Shown one piece after another: positions 27,008-35,604 of a stretch of DNA of 43,455 nucleotides (positions within the stretch are counted from its first letter, which is position 1; each line of letters opens with the position of its first letter). Origin of the DNA: Gammaproteobacteria bacterium (GTDB taxonomy: Bacteria > Pseudomonadota > Gammaproteobacteria > Ga0077536); contig JADLGE010000118.1 of the NCBI GenBank assembly GCA_020849475.1, positions 1 through 43,455 of the forward strand, in the 5' to 3' direction. A model generated the notes under the pieces. The model ran no database searches. It saw only the letters and a program-made list of their open reading frames with translations, and was not told where the DNA came from. Both the position numbers and the translations under genes were made by a program.

Positions 27008-28345
27008 TCAGCGGCCGCTGTTCAGATCTGCGACGCTGAAGATGCGATCAAGCTGGGAAAACCTCGGCGCGCTGTAGTCGGTCGGTTTGATCACCCGCGC
27101 GACATTGGCGGTGCGTTCCAACAGGTTGATCACGATGGACGAGCGCATGCGCGCGGTAGTCAGGCTGGCGTCGGCATCGGGCCCGTGTTGCGAGTGCTGA
27201 TAGGTGCCGTTGACGACTTTATACAGGCGGTCCTGGCGGTCGAAGATCAAGGTCAGGGCGATGCTGTAAGTCTCGGCGTCGATGAACAGCACGCGCCGCC
27301 CATAGGGGTGCCCCTCCCAGCGTGGCACCGCTTCAACCACGTAGCACGGACGTAGCTGCCAGCGGTCGCGCGGTATGACACTCAATGGCCCATGGGTGAT
27401 GCTGAGCTCATGCTCTGTATTGATCACATAAGGCACGACTTTGCGCCCGATGTACGACCAGGTGTTGTCCATCACCAGGCCGGCATAGCCACCGAAATCA
27501 TCCAGCGTCCAGTTCGTGCCCATCCAGCTGTCGGCACGCTCCTTGGCCGACAGCCGCCGCACGCGGCGCTCGGTCGGCAGGTAGGAGTTGACCAGATCGC
27601 CAGCCGACTGATCGAGCGGTCGCTCGAGAATGATGGTGGTGCCGGCGACGTCGAAGGGCGCGAGGATTTCGATGCGCTCCTTGAACAGAAGATTGTGTTC
27701 GCCGCGCAGTTTGACCCGGTAATCCTGCTCGGCGAGGGGCGCCAGTTGCGACAGATAGGTGCGCCGATAGGACATCGACAACTCGCGCTCGACCACGCCG
27801 CCACCCACCAGCCCGTTGTCGCGCTTGCTGGCCGTGGCGCCGGCGCGAATGAAGCTTATGGTGGTCTGCGGTGCGACAAAGCCGAAGTTCTCCCAGCGAT
27901 GCACGTGATTCCACGCCACCATGTAGCCCGCCGAGTCCGCGCTGGCGGCTTCGATGTCGGCATCGCTGAACGGCTGCCCGGCGGCGTAGTTCTGCAGCGT
28001 TCCGTCAGAACCGATACGCGCCTGGCCCGCGAAGCGCGCGCTCGCCGCCTGAAAGGACTGGTGCGCCGGATAGTGGCCGCGCGCCTCGATGTCGAGACTC
28101 AAATCATCGAAATCGAATTCGGGGAGATAGCCGGGCGGAATGTAGCGGGCGAACTCGGCGAGCTGCTGGCGGCCGTAGTGACCAGGCGCAATGCCGTCGG
28201 CCGGCGCCGCCGCCTCGCTCGTGAGCCATCGCTTCAAGGCCACATAGTCGTTGTCGGACGCCTGCACCGTCGTGCTCAGCAGTGTGATCAGGATCAAGAC
28301 ACGCATGGCGGCGAACGTGAGATTGAATACCGCGCTTGAGTTCAT
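27008..28345 (-). CDS. DUF1329 family exported protein
   Basis: This 445-residue protein has an N-terminal signal peptide (cleavage probably after TTVQA, about residue 29) and a long beta-rich domain typical of DUF1329, a LolA/LolB-like lipoprotein-fold family. Recognisable segments include YVVEAVPRWEGHPYGRRVLFIDAETY and RQDRLYKVVN. DUF1329 proteins are periplasmic or outer-membrane associated and are found with genes for uptake or breakdown of hydrophobic compounds; the biochemical role is not known. ATG 28345 has GGGAG about ten bases upstream; the longer ORF to 28486 lacks a signal. It is divergent from the AraC regulator at 28505. Confidence 0.85.
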   Translation of the reverse strand: MNSSAVFNLTFAAMRVLILITLLSTTVQASDNDYVALKRWLTSEAAAPADGIAPGHYGRQQLAEFARYIPPGYLPEFDFDDLSLDIEARGHYPAHQSFQAASARFAGQARIGSDGTLQNYAAGQPFSDADIEAASADSAGYMVAWNHVHRWENFGFVAPQTTISFIRAGATASKRDNGLVGGGVVERELSMSYRRTYLSQLAPLAEQDYRVKLRGEHNLLFKERIEILAPFDVAGTTIILERPLDQSAGDLVNSYLPTERRVRRLSAKERADSWMGTNWTLDDFGGYAGLVMDNTWSYIGRKVVPYVINTEHELSITHGPLSVIPRDRWQLRPCYVVEAVPRWEGHPYGRRVLFIDAETYSIALTLIFDRQDRLYKVVNGTYQHSQHGPDADASLTTARMRSSIVINLLERTANVARVIKPTDYSAPRFSQLDRIFSVADLNSGR

Positions 28346-28433
28346 GGTCAGGGTTCTCCCGGCAATGGCGCGCGCTGGGCGTGCAAGGATGAGTGTGGAG
28401 TTCAGTGTGCGCAGAGCGCTGCGGTCGGTGAAT

Positions 28434-28450
28434 GACCAATCACGACCAAT
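28434..28450. promoter_or_regulatory. Direct repeats, candidate AraC-type operator
   Basis: GACCAAT occurs at 28434-28440 and again at 28444-28450, exactly 10 bp (about one helical turn) apart, in the intergenic region between the DUF1329 gene and the AraC regulator. Tandem half-sites on one DNA face are typical of AraC-family operators. Confidence 0.45.
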
Positions 28451-28459
28451 AGCTGTCGA

Positions 28460-28478
28460 TTCGCGACACCGTCGCGAA
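28460..28478. promoter_or_regulatory. Perfect inverted repeat before the AraC gene
   Basis: TTCGCGAC-ACC-GTCGCGAA is a perfect 8-bp inverted repeat 26 bp before the regulator start. It could be a repressor site or a leader hairpin. Confidence 0.4.
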
Positions 28479-28504
28479 GGCCTCACTGGCCGAGGAGTGT
28501 GAGC

Positions 28505-29599
28505 ATGACCATTGCAGACTCACCCACCGCGCTCGCTGTCGCGCATCGCGAGCACCTGCGCTTTGAATTCGGCACCGATATGGCGACGCCAGTGCGCCTC
28601 GCCTATGGGCTCGCACCGCTGATACAGTTGCTGGGCGCCACCGGCCACGACATCGAGTCGCTGCTCGCTGCCGTCGACATCCCCGCTTTCGCCCTCGAAG
28701 AGCCGAGCTTTCGTATTCGCGTCGAACAGGAGGCGCGCTTCACGCGCCTGGCGCTGGACGCGCTGCAACTCGAGAACGCAGGCTTGGTGGTCGGCCAGCG
28801 CTATCACATGGTGACCTTTGGCGTGCTCGGCCTCGCCGCGGCCTGTGCCCCGACGGTGCGCGCGCTGCTGCGCACCATGTTGTCCTACCCGGTGTTGGCC
28901 TGGGGCGTGACGCAGTGTTCGTTATGGACCGGCGAGCAGCAGGCGGTGTTGGCCTTCGATCTCGATGATGCCGCGTGCGACGACAGTGCGTTCCATGTCG
29001 AGCGTGACATTAGCTGCACCGTGACCTTGCTGCGCGACATGCTCGGCGCTCACTGTCGACCGATGGCCGTGCATTTCGCGCATTCAGCGCCGGCCAGTGC
29101 CGCCGCGTACTCAGCATTTTTTGCTTGCCCAGTGCACTTCGGCGCCGCTGCCAACGAACTCTGGTTCGACGCGTCGAGTTGCGCAGCGACCCCGCGCCAG
29201 GCCGATGAAATGTCGTTCCGCTTCTTCGACAACCAGTGTCGACGCGTGAGCGAATCGCTGTCCGCGCCGCTCAACTACACAGACATCGTGCGCAGCCGGC
29301 TGCGCACCACCACGCCGATTCCGTCCTTGCGCGAGTTGGCGGCCACCTTGCGCCTGACCGAACGCAGCCTGCAGCGCCGCCTCGCCACCGAACACACCCG
29401 CTTCACGACTTTGCTGCGCGAAGCACGCCTCGATCAGGCACGTCGCCTGCTGTGTCGACGCGGCGTGCATATCGATGAGATTGCCTATCGGCTTGGCTTT
29501 GAAGATCCCATCGCCTTCTCCCACGCCTTCAAGGAATGGACCGGTCTCGCGCCCCGCGATTTCCGCAGCCGTGCACAAAGCCACAGCGCCGCGACATAG
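28505..29599 (+). CDS. AraC-family transcriptional regulator with arabinose-binding-like N-terminal domain
   Basis: This 364-residue regulator has an effector domain of the PF12625 type (about 25-215) and a C-terminal double helix-turn-helix (about 265-360) with PSLRELAATLRLTERSLQRRL and a GFEDPIAFSHAFKEWTG second helix. ATG 28505 follows GAGGAG by seven bases; GTG 28499 is an alternative too close to it. It probably controls the divergent DUF1329/acyl-CoA dehydrogenase unit through the repeats at 28434. The effector is unknown. Confidence 0.9.
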   Translation: MTIADSPTALAVAHREHLRFEFGTDMATPVRLAYGLAPLIQLLGATGHDIESLLAAVDIPAFALEEPSFRIRVEQEARFTRLALDALQLENAGLVVGQRYHMVTFGVLGLAAACAPTVRALLRTMLSYPVLAWGVTQCSLWTGEQQAVLAFDLDDAACDDSAFHVERDISCTVTLLRDMLGAHCRPMAVHFAHSAPASAAAYSAFFACPVHFGAAANELWFDASSCAATPRQADEMSFRFFDNQCRRVSESLSAPLNYTDIVRSRLRTTTPIPSLRELAATLRLTERSLQRRLATEHTRFTTLLREARLDQARRLLCRRGVHIDEIAYRLGFEDPIAFSHAFKEWTGLAPRDFRSRAQSHSAAT

Positions 29600-29747
29600 A
29601 TCCCGGACGCTGGGCATGGCTATTGACCTCGTCTTTCTTCGTTCACGCAATAACTTGGGTCAAGGGCGAGGCCGGCTCGACGGTGGCAGGCTAAGCACCA
29701 CCCGCCGCCCATGAGCGCGGCGGCATTTCGTCGAGGAGCCCACCGCC

Positions 29748-30299
29748 ATGACCGTGACCACCAACCTGCGCGACGACCACGATCTCATCTTGACCACCCT
29801 CACCTGCTTCACGACCGCCCTCACGCGCGCGCGCAGCGAGCCAGCCGTGAAGCCACAAGAACTCGCGCCTTTCATCGAGTTCTTTCGCGGCTTTGCCGAT
29901 CAGTGCCATCACGCCAAGGAAGAGCTGTTGCTGTTTCCGGCGCTGGTGCGCGCCGGCCTGCCGGCACACGGCGGACCCGTCGGCTGCATGCTGGAAGAAC
30001 ATCAAGCCGGACGCACGTGCCTGGCGACCATGCACGACGCCATTGCAAGCGCTGATGACGACCCGCAAGGCGCAATGGTCACCCTCCAGCGTCAAGGCGC
30101 GGCCTATGTCGAATTGCTGCGCAGCCACATTGCCAAGGAGAACGGTGTGCTGTTCGAAATGGCCGACAGACTGCTGCGCGGTGACGACGCGGCACGCGTA
30201 CTGGACGATTTGCGCACACTGGCGGCCGACACCGATCACGCTGCCGAAGATCAGCGCGGGCGCCGCCTGGCTGCTCAAATGCTGGACCGCTACGCGTGA
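29748..30299 (+). CDS. Hemerythrin HHE domain protein
   Basis: This 183-residue all-helical protein has a di-iron ligand pattern: DDHDLI near residue 10, H54-x-x-K-E-E in HHAKEELLLFP, EEHQAGR, and HIAKENGVLFE. It resembles the cytosolic hemerythrin-like proteins linked to iron, O2 or NO handling. It has no membrane segment. A second, unrelated-subtype hemerythrin follows 127 bp downstream. Near a nirS and putative NO reductase locus, an NO-protective role is plausible but not shown. Confidence 0.88.
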   Translation: MTVTTNLRDDHDLILTTLTCFTTALTRARSEPAVKPQELAPFIEFFRGFADQCHHAKEELLLFPALVRAGLPAHGGPVGCMLEEHQAGRTCLATMHDAIASADDDPQGAMVTLQRQGAAYVELLRSHIAKENGVLFEMADRLLRGDDAARVLDDLRTLAADTDHAAEDQRGRRLAAQMLDRYA

Positions 30300-30425
30300 T
30301 GCGCGCCGTCAAACATTGATCTCTCTCATGTGCGAGTCAACGGCGGCGTGAAACAGTGCCCAAACGTCTTGATGAGAGGGAGGGACTTGCGCGAGTGACT
30401 TAAGGTATTCGGAGGCACAGCGACC

Positions 30426-30821
30426 ATGAAAGAATTCATGCACTGGAAAGACAGTTACGCATTGGGCGTACCCGATGTGGATCGTGATCACCGCGAGCTG
30501 ATTGAGATGCTCAATCAGCTGCACGGCGCACTGCTGGGCGGCGCGGCCGGCGAGAATGTGAGCGGCTTCCTGGCCGGCGTCAGCAAGCGCGTCGCCGAGC
30601 ATTTCGCACTCGAAGAGCGTCTCATGCAGGCGAGCGCCTATCCCGACTATGAAGCGCACAAGCTCGAGCACCAGCGCCTGCTCAAGGAAATCGTCGACAT
30701 TGTCGAGCGCAGCAGAGGCTTCGACGCCGTGGCGCCCGACCTGCTCGGCGTGCAACTCGAAGAGTGGTTTGGCGCGCACTTTCGTACCCACGACGCGCGC
30801 CTGCATGCTGTTCGCCCGTAA
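30426..30821 (+). CDS. Bacteriohemerythrin
   Basis: This 131-residue single-domain protein has the full bacteriohemerythrin signature: an N-terminal Trp (HWKDSY), DVDRDHRELI, HFALEERLM, HKLEHQRLL and a C-terminal H-x4-D in HFRTHDARL. It binds O2 at a di-iron site. GGAGG lies ten bases before the ATG. It is the same type of domain that is fused to the histidine kinase at 39348-41105. Confidence 0.92.
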   Translation: MKEFMHWKDSYALGVPDVDRDHRELIEMLNQLHGALLGGAAGENVSGFLAGVSKRVAEHFALEERLMQASAYPDYEAHKLEHQRLLKEIVDIVERSRGFDAVAPDLLGVQLEEWFGAHFRTHDARLHAVRP

Positions 30822-30826
30822 GGGCG
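30813..30826. terminator. Small hairpin between convergent genes
   Basis: CGCCC-GTAA-GGGCG overlaps the bacteriohemerythrin stop, nine bases from the end of the convergent synthase gene. The stem is short (5 bp) and there is no T-run; weak terminator at best. Confidence 0.25.
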
Positions 30827-30834
30827 ACGGCAGG

Positions 30835-32070
30835 CTAGTCGCGCGTCACCACCAGTGACGCATTCTGTCCGCCGAAGCCAAACGCGTTGACCTGCAAGGT
30901 GTCGATGCGGCCTTCGGCGGGCGCCTTGATCACGGCATGCAGCTTGCCGACTTCGGGCATGAGTTGCCGTTCGTCATAGGTGCCGGCGGTCGGCATGAGC
31001 GCGTTGTGCTTCATGCTGAACAGACCGGCGAGCAGACCGAGAGCGCCGGCCGGGCCGTGGGGGTGTCCGAAATTGCCTTTCGGCGACATCACGCGCAGCG
31101 GCACTTTACGCGCGCCGAAGATGCGATTGAGCGCGCCGAGTTCGGCGATATCACCGACCGGCGTGCCGGTGCCGTGGGCGATCATGGCGTCGACGCTGTC
31201 GACGCCGCGCGGCAGCTTGGCGTTTTCAATGGCGAGTTCCATCACGCGCTGTTCCCAGCGGCCTTCCGGCTCCGGTGACGAGGGATGATAGCCATCGGCC
31301 AGCGTCGCATAGCCGCGCAGCCGCGCATGAATGGTGGCGCCGCGCTGACGCGCTCTATCGGCACGCTCGAGTACGAAAATGCCGGCGCCTTCACCCAGCA
31401 TCACGCCACAGCGATCGACATTGAACGGCCGGCAGGTTTTATACGGGTCGGGCTGCGGCCTGAACATCTTGTTGTTGCGCGCGCCGAAAAATACCAGGGG
31501 GCTAATAGCGCAGTCGGTGCCGCCGGTGATGGCGACATCGATTTCGCCCGACTCGATCATGCGCGCGGCGATGCCCATGGCGTCATGGGAAGACGCGCAG
31601 GCGGTGGCGATGGAAAGCTGCGGCCCGTGCAATCCATAGCGCAAGGCAATGTGCGCGGCCGGCATGTTGAGCAGGGAATTGACCATGAACTTCGGCGAGA
31701 CCGCGCCCGGGCCTTCAGTGCTGAGGCGCGCCTGATCGTCTGCCAGTGAATCAACACCGCCGAGCGCGCTGCCGATCACGACCGCGGTGCGCATCGGATC
31801 AAAGGCTTCGATGCCGGCATCCTTCACCGCCTGCGCGGCGGCGGCGACGGCGTACTGGGAAAAAGCGGTTGAGTTGCGCACCACGCGTTCTTCCATCCAG
31901 CGCGTCGCATCGAAGCCATCGATGAGCGACATCCAGATGTTTTCGTGATCATCCTTGGACGTCACCGGTCCCGCCACCACTTTGCCGGCCAGCAGATTGG
32001 CGTTGAAGTCCGTGATGCCCAGACCAATGGACGAGATCACACCGAGACCGGTGATGGCGACGTTTTCCAC
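30835..32070 (-). CDS. Beta-ketoacyl-ACP synthase, FabF/FabB-like
   Basis: This 411-residue thiolase-fold condensing enzyme has the Cys-His-His triad: ATACASSHDAMG with the nucleophile Cys, AHGTGTPVGD, and GNFGHPHGPAG preceded by the conserved Lys in SPKGN. The start is GTG at 32070, with AGGAGAG five bases upstream; the longer ORF adds only an Arg-rich leader. No acyl carrier protein, reductase or dehydratase is adjacent, so it is a stand-alone synthase in a catabolic series. Its role may be in membrane-lipid adjustment or an uncharacterised condensation. Confidence 0.88.
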   Translation of the reverse strand: MENVAITGLGVISSIGLGITDFNANLLAGKVVAGPVTSKDDHENIWMSLIDGFDATRWMEERVVRNSTAFSQYAVAAAAQAVKDAGIEAFDPMRTAVVIGSALGGVDSLADDQARLSTEGPGAVSPKFMVNSLLNMPAAHIALRYGLHGPQLSIATACASSHDAMGIAARMIESGEIDVAITGGTDCAISPLVFFGARNNKMFRPQPDPYKTCRPFNVDRCGVMLGEGAGIFVLERADRARQRGATIHARLRGYATLADGYHPSSPEPEGRWEQRVMELAIENAKLPRGVDSVDAMIAHGTGTPVGDIAELGALNRIFGARKVPLRVMSPKGNFGHPHGPAGALGLLAGLFSMKHNALMPTAGTYDERQLMPEVGKLHAVIKAPAEGRIDTLQVNAFGFGGQNASLVVTRD

Positions 32071-32161
32071 GCTTGCTCTCCTCTGCTGACGGTGCGGCGC
32101 CACGCGACGCCGCACCTGCGGAATGAACCTGCCAGACGCACTTCAAAGCGACGGGCGGGTT

Positions 32162-32190
32162 GCAGGCGTCGCCAGGGCGGCGACGCCTGC
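32162..32190 (-). terminator. Strong hairpin downstream of the phosphotriesterase-like gene
   Basis: A perfect 12-bp stem (32162-32173 with 32179-32190) and a 5-nt loop start 13 bp after the stop of the minus-strand gene ending at 32203. No T-run follows. It probably ends or attenuates that transcript before the ketoacyl synthase gene. Confidence 0.55.
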
Positions 32191-32202
32191 TCGAGTCGCT
32201 GC

Positions 32203-33228
32203 TTACTTGCGACCCTTGGCTTTGGCGGCGGGCTTGGCCGCGGCCTTGGCCTTGCCCTTCACCGGACCGAAGTAGCTGGCCGGGTTGTTGACCATCAGTT
32301 TGTCGATGATGGCGTCCGGCACACCGGCCTTGCGCAGCGCGGGCAGGATGTTGCGCGAGATGTGCGCCATGTTCCAGTTCGGTGACGCGGCAATCATGCC
32401 GTCCAGCGCACCGGTGTCACGGCCACGCCAGCATTCCACCGAGTCATGCGAGAGCATGATGCGGTCGTAGCCCACGGACAACAGACCGATGAGGGCGGCG
32501 AGGCGCATCTTGTCCGAAGCGATGGCCTCGATGCCGAAGCGATCAAAGCCCAGCCACGCACCGCGCTCGAGGATGTCGAAGTAGTAGCGCATGTCGCCCA
32601 CGCCGCAGGCGTGACCGATGAGCACCTTGTTGAAATCGACCTTCTCTTCGTCGAACACGTCGAGAGTTTCGCGACCGAAAGGTTCGAACTCGTCGTTGTG
32701 GCACAGGATCGGCGCACCGGTGGCCTTGCTGGCGCGCGCGGCGGCGCGCAGGCACTTGATTTCGACTTCCTGGATGCCGCGGCCGGGCGGCGTCACACCA
32801 TGGATACCGCCGGAAGCGGTCTTGATGATGCCGGCCTTGATGCCGGTGTTGCCAATGCCTTCTTCGATTTCGCGGGCATAGCATTCGGCAATGCCGTCGA
32901 CGTCCATCAGTCGGAAATGCATCGGGATGCCGAGTGCGTCGTTATACAGGCCGGTGGCGACCACCACCTGCACGCCGGACTTCTCGGACATTTCGGCGGC
33001 GAACACCGGATCGCGGCCGAGCTCCATCGGGCACGGGTCGACGATGCTGCGAATGCCGAGTTCGCGAATTTCCTTGAGACGCTTGACGACCTTCAGGCCA
33101 TCTTTCTTACGGTCGAAATCTTTGTAGTCGAGCTCCCAGCCAGGCCAGCCCACGCCCAGATGTTCGTGAATGAGCGTGGAGCCCAAATCTTCCACTTTGA
33201 TTGGGCCTAGTACGGAATTGATCGGCAT
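32203..33228 (-). CDS. Phosphotriesterase-family metal-dependent hydrolase
   Basis: This 341-residue TIM-barrel amidohydrolase has the binuclear metal motifs of the phosphotriesterase/lactonase family: HEH near residue 22, a metal-bridging Lys in GIIKTASGG, CHND, IGHACG and LSHDSV with the final Asp. ATG 33228 is preferred because GGGGAG lies six bases before it; ATG 33234 would overlap that site. Family members hydrolyse lactones, phosphotriesters or amides. The last 20 residues form an Ala/Lys-rich basic tail (GKAKAAAKPAAKAKGRK), not usual for the family. Long in-frame sequence upstream of 33234 is the antisense frame of the nitroreductase region and is not part of the protein. Confidence 0.88.
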   Translation of the reverse strand: MPINSVLGPIKVEDLGSTLIHEHLGVGWPGWELDYKDFDRKKDGLKVVKRLKEIRELGIRSIVDPCPMELGRDPVFAAEMSEKSGVQVVVATGLYNDALGIPMHFRLMDVDGIAECYAREIEEGIGNTGIKAGIIKTASGGIHGVTPPGRGIQEVEIKCLRAAARASKATGAPILCHNDEFEPFGRETLDVFDEEKVDFNKVLIGHACGVGDMRYYFDILERGAWLGFDRFGIEAIASDKMRLAALIGLLSVGYDRIMLSHDSVECWRGRDTGALDGMIAASPNWNMAHISRNILPALRKAGVPDAIIDKLMVNNPASYFGPVKGKAKAAAKPAAKAKGRK

Positions 33229-33436
33229 GGACATCTCCCCTGACGGATGGTCATCGATGAAACTTTGATTGGGCGCCGCGTGTGCATTGCCTGGCAGGCA
33301 TGCAACAGGGCACGTGGTGAGATGGTGCCTCAGCGCGCCGCCGTGTGCCAGCGCGTTGGGCAACTCGATGCGCAACGCGGCGATGAGCCATGCACTCGCA
33401 TCGCCATCATGCGGCGGTGCGACAAAGCACGCGTGA

Positions 33437-34105
33437 TCAAACCATCGGTTCGGCCAGTCCCGGCTTGCCCTGTCCCCAGCGATTGAAATGGGTTTTATGG
33501 GGCGCCGGTTCGCGCGTGATCGGGCCGAATTTGCCGGCCGGGTATCCGATGGGTATGACCGCCACCACACCATGGGTGGCAGGTATGCCGAAGAACGCGT
33601 GCATGTCGTCTTCAAACATCTGGTGCATGGTGGTGAGGCTCGCGCCGAGGCCGAGCGCACGGCAGGCGAGGAGGATGTTCTGCACGGCCGGATAGATGGA
33701 GCCATAGGACGGCGGCGCGCGGCCCACGCGCTCGGCCGGCGCGACCGCGAACGGCCAATCCCGCGTGCCGCAACAGAACAGCAGCACCGGCACTTCGTGC
33801 ATGTGGCTGGCGAGATGCATGGCGGCCTTGGCCTGGCGCCCGGCGGCGCTGCTGTAGTCGATATCGCGCAGCACGTCGGCGAAACGCTCACGCATCCAGT
33901 AATCGTAGCGCTCGCCGAAGAATTTCTTGCCGGCTTGGTCCTCCACCACCAGGAAAGACCAGCGCTGCAGATTCTGACCGCTGGGCGCACAGGTGCCGGC
34001 CTCGAGCACCTGGGCCAGCACGTGATCCGGCACCGGGTCGGGTTTGAGGCGGCGCATGGCGCGCATGGTCTTCATGACCTCGAAAATGTCGTTCTCTGTA
34101 CTCAC
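33437..34105 (-). CDS. Nitroreductase-family FMN oxidoreductase
   Basis: This 222-residue protein has the nitroreductase fold markers: MRRLKPDPVPDHVL, APSGQNLQRWSF for FMN phosphate binding, GSIYPAVQNILLACRALGLGA, and a C-terminal IPIGYPAGKFGP. The start is GTG (34105) with GAGGTAG upstream. It may reduce nitro groups, quinones or enones, or supply reduced FMN to the flavin monooxygenase encoded 75 bp upstream, though nitroreductase-type reductases rarely do so. Confidence 0.9.
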   Translation of the reverse strand: MSTENDIFEVMKTMRAMRRLKPDPVPDHVLAQVLEAGTCAPSGQNLQRWSFLVVEDQAGKKFFGERYDYWMRERFADVLRDIDYSSAAGRQAKAAMHLASHMHEVPVLLFCCGTRDWPFAVAPAERVGRAPPSYGSIYPAVQNILLACRALGLGASLTTMHQMFEDDMHAFFGIPATHGVVAVIPIGYPAGKFGPITREPAPHKTHFNRWGQGKPGLAEPMV

Positions 34106-34179
34106 ACTGGCTACCTCGGATTGGCTGGGCGCTCGCAGTGGCTGCGAGCGCCGCGGACAGGGATGAAATGAACAGCGCG

Positions 34180-35547
34180 CTAGCAGGCTGGTGAAAAACG
34201 TAGCGAGCGACGCGCCGGCGGCTGCATTGAGGCCTTGTTCAAGCCCAGATGATCGCGCAGCGTGTGGCCGCTGTAATCCTCGCGAAACCGTTTGCGTCTT
34301 TGCAGCTCCGGCACCACCTGATCGACGAATTCGGTGAACGCGCCGGGCGAATGCGCGGCCGAAATCATGAAGCCATCGGCTTCCCCGCTGTCAAGGCTGT
34401 GCTCGAGCATGTCGGCCACCTCGCTGGCGGTGCCGACCAGTTGCGGCACGGTGATGCCCTGTGCATAGAGCTTGCCGACATCGCGCAGGGTCAGATCCTG
34501 CTTGCTGCTCAGGCTGCGCACGGTGGCAAACAAACCTTGCGAGCCTGGCACAGAGATATCGGCAATCGGACTGTCGATGGGATATTGCGCGAAGTCGTGG
34601 TCGGTATGCATGGACATCGTGATGAGTCCCGACACCGGGTCGGCGAGTTCATTGTGCATGGCCTGCTTGTCGCGCGCTTCGCTGGCCGTCTGGCCGATGA
34701 AGGGCATCATGGCGGGAAACACTTTGACGAGATCCGGATCGCGACCGAAATTTTCCACGCGTGATTTCAGATCCGCGTAGTAAGCGCGACGGTTGTCGGC
34801 CGAGGGCTCGATTTCAAACACCGCTTCGGCCCAGCGTGCGGCGTAGTCCTTGCCGCGCGGTGAGGCGCCGGCCTGGATGATCACCGGCCGCTGCTGGGGC
34901 GAGCGCGGCACGTTGAGCGGCCCGCGCACCTTGAAGTATTCACCGACATGCTCGATGGCATGCACACGCGCGGCATCGGCGAACACGCCGCTGCCCGCAT
35001 CCTCAATCAGCGCATCGGCCTCCCAGCTCCGCCACAGCGCAAACGCCACTTCCAGGAATTCTTCGGCGCGCTCATAGCGCTGATCGTGATCGAGCATTTC
35101 GTCATGGCCGAAATTCTGTCCCTCGGCCTGGCTCAAGGACGTGACCACATTCCACGCCATGCGGCCGCCCGACAGATGATCGAGCGTGGCAAACGCACGC
35201 GCGATATCGAACGGCGTGTAATAGGTGGCGGACTTGGTGACGGCCAGACCCAGTTTGTCCGTGGCGCCGGTCAAACTCGCCACCACCATGGTCGGGTCGA
35301 GACCCACGGCGCCCTGCGTGCCGCGCCGTATCGGGTCTTTCAGATCGTTGCCATAGCGCCGCGGCGTGGCCAGCACGTCGGCGAAGAACAGGAAGTCGAA
35401 TTTGCCACGCTCAAGGATGCGCGCAATGGTCTGGTAATACTGCAGACTGAGATACTGCACCTGTGATTCGGGATGGCGCCAGGCGGCATGGCTGTGGGCG
35501 ACGGGGCCGGCTATCTGGAAACCGGCGAGGTGCATTTTTTTGTTCAT
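34180..35547 (-). CDS. LLM-class FMNH2-dependent monooxygenase (NtaA/SnaA/DszA group)
   Basis: This 455-residue TIM-barrel protein of the bacterial luciferase superfamily has MHLAGFQIAGPVAHSHAAWRH, FDFLFFADVLA, ARAFATLDHLSGGRMAWNVVTS and PVIIQAGASPRG, all typical of the NtaA/SnaA/DszA/SoxA-like group. These enzymes use FMNH2 from a separate reductase to oxidise nitrilotriacetate, dibenzothiophene sulfone or similar compounds. ATG 35547 starts MNKKMHLAGF; the 17-residue upstream extension is not conserved-looking. The substrate is unknown. Confidence 0.9.
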   Translation of the reverse strand: MNKKMHLAGFQIAGPVAHSHAAWRHPESQVQYLSLQYYQTIARILERGKFDFLFFADVLATPRRYGNDLKDPIRRGTQGAVGLDPTMVVASLTGATDKLGLAVTKSATYYTPFDIARAFATLDHLSGGRMAWNVVTSLSQAEGQNFGHDEMLDHDQRYERAEEFLEVAFALWRSWEADALIEDAGSGVFADAARVHAIEHVGEYFKVRGPLNVPRSPQQRPVIIQAGASPRGKDYAARWAEAVFEIEPSADNRRAYYADLKSRVENFGRDPDLVKVFPAMMPFIGQTASEARDKQAMHNELADPVSGLITMSMHTDHDFAQYPIDSPIADISVPGSQGLFATVRSLSSKQDLTLRDVGKLYAQGITVPQLVGTASEVADMLEHSLDSGEADGFMISAAHSPGAFTEFVDQVVPELQRRKRFREDYSGHTLRDHLGLNKASMQPPARRSLRFSPAC

Positions 35548-35604
35548 GGTGTTTGGTCGCAAAGACTTTTCAAGGGGCGAAGGCATTCGCCATTTCAAAT
35601 GCGG

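Noticed and set aside
29648..29662. CTTGGGTCAAG before the hemerythrin gene as an FNR/DNR box
   Set aside because: The half-sites are too close together; spacing does not match TTGAT-N4-ATCAA.
33235..33990. N-terminal extension of the phosphotriesterase-like reading frame
   Set aside because: It runs through the nitroreductase gene in another frame; a good ribosome binding site and the family N-terminus are at 33228.
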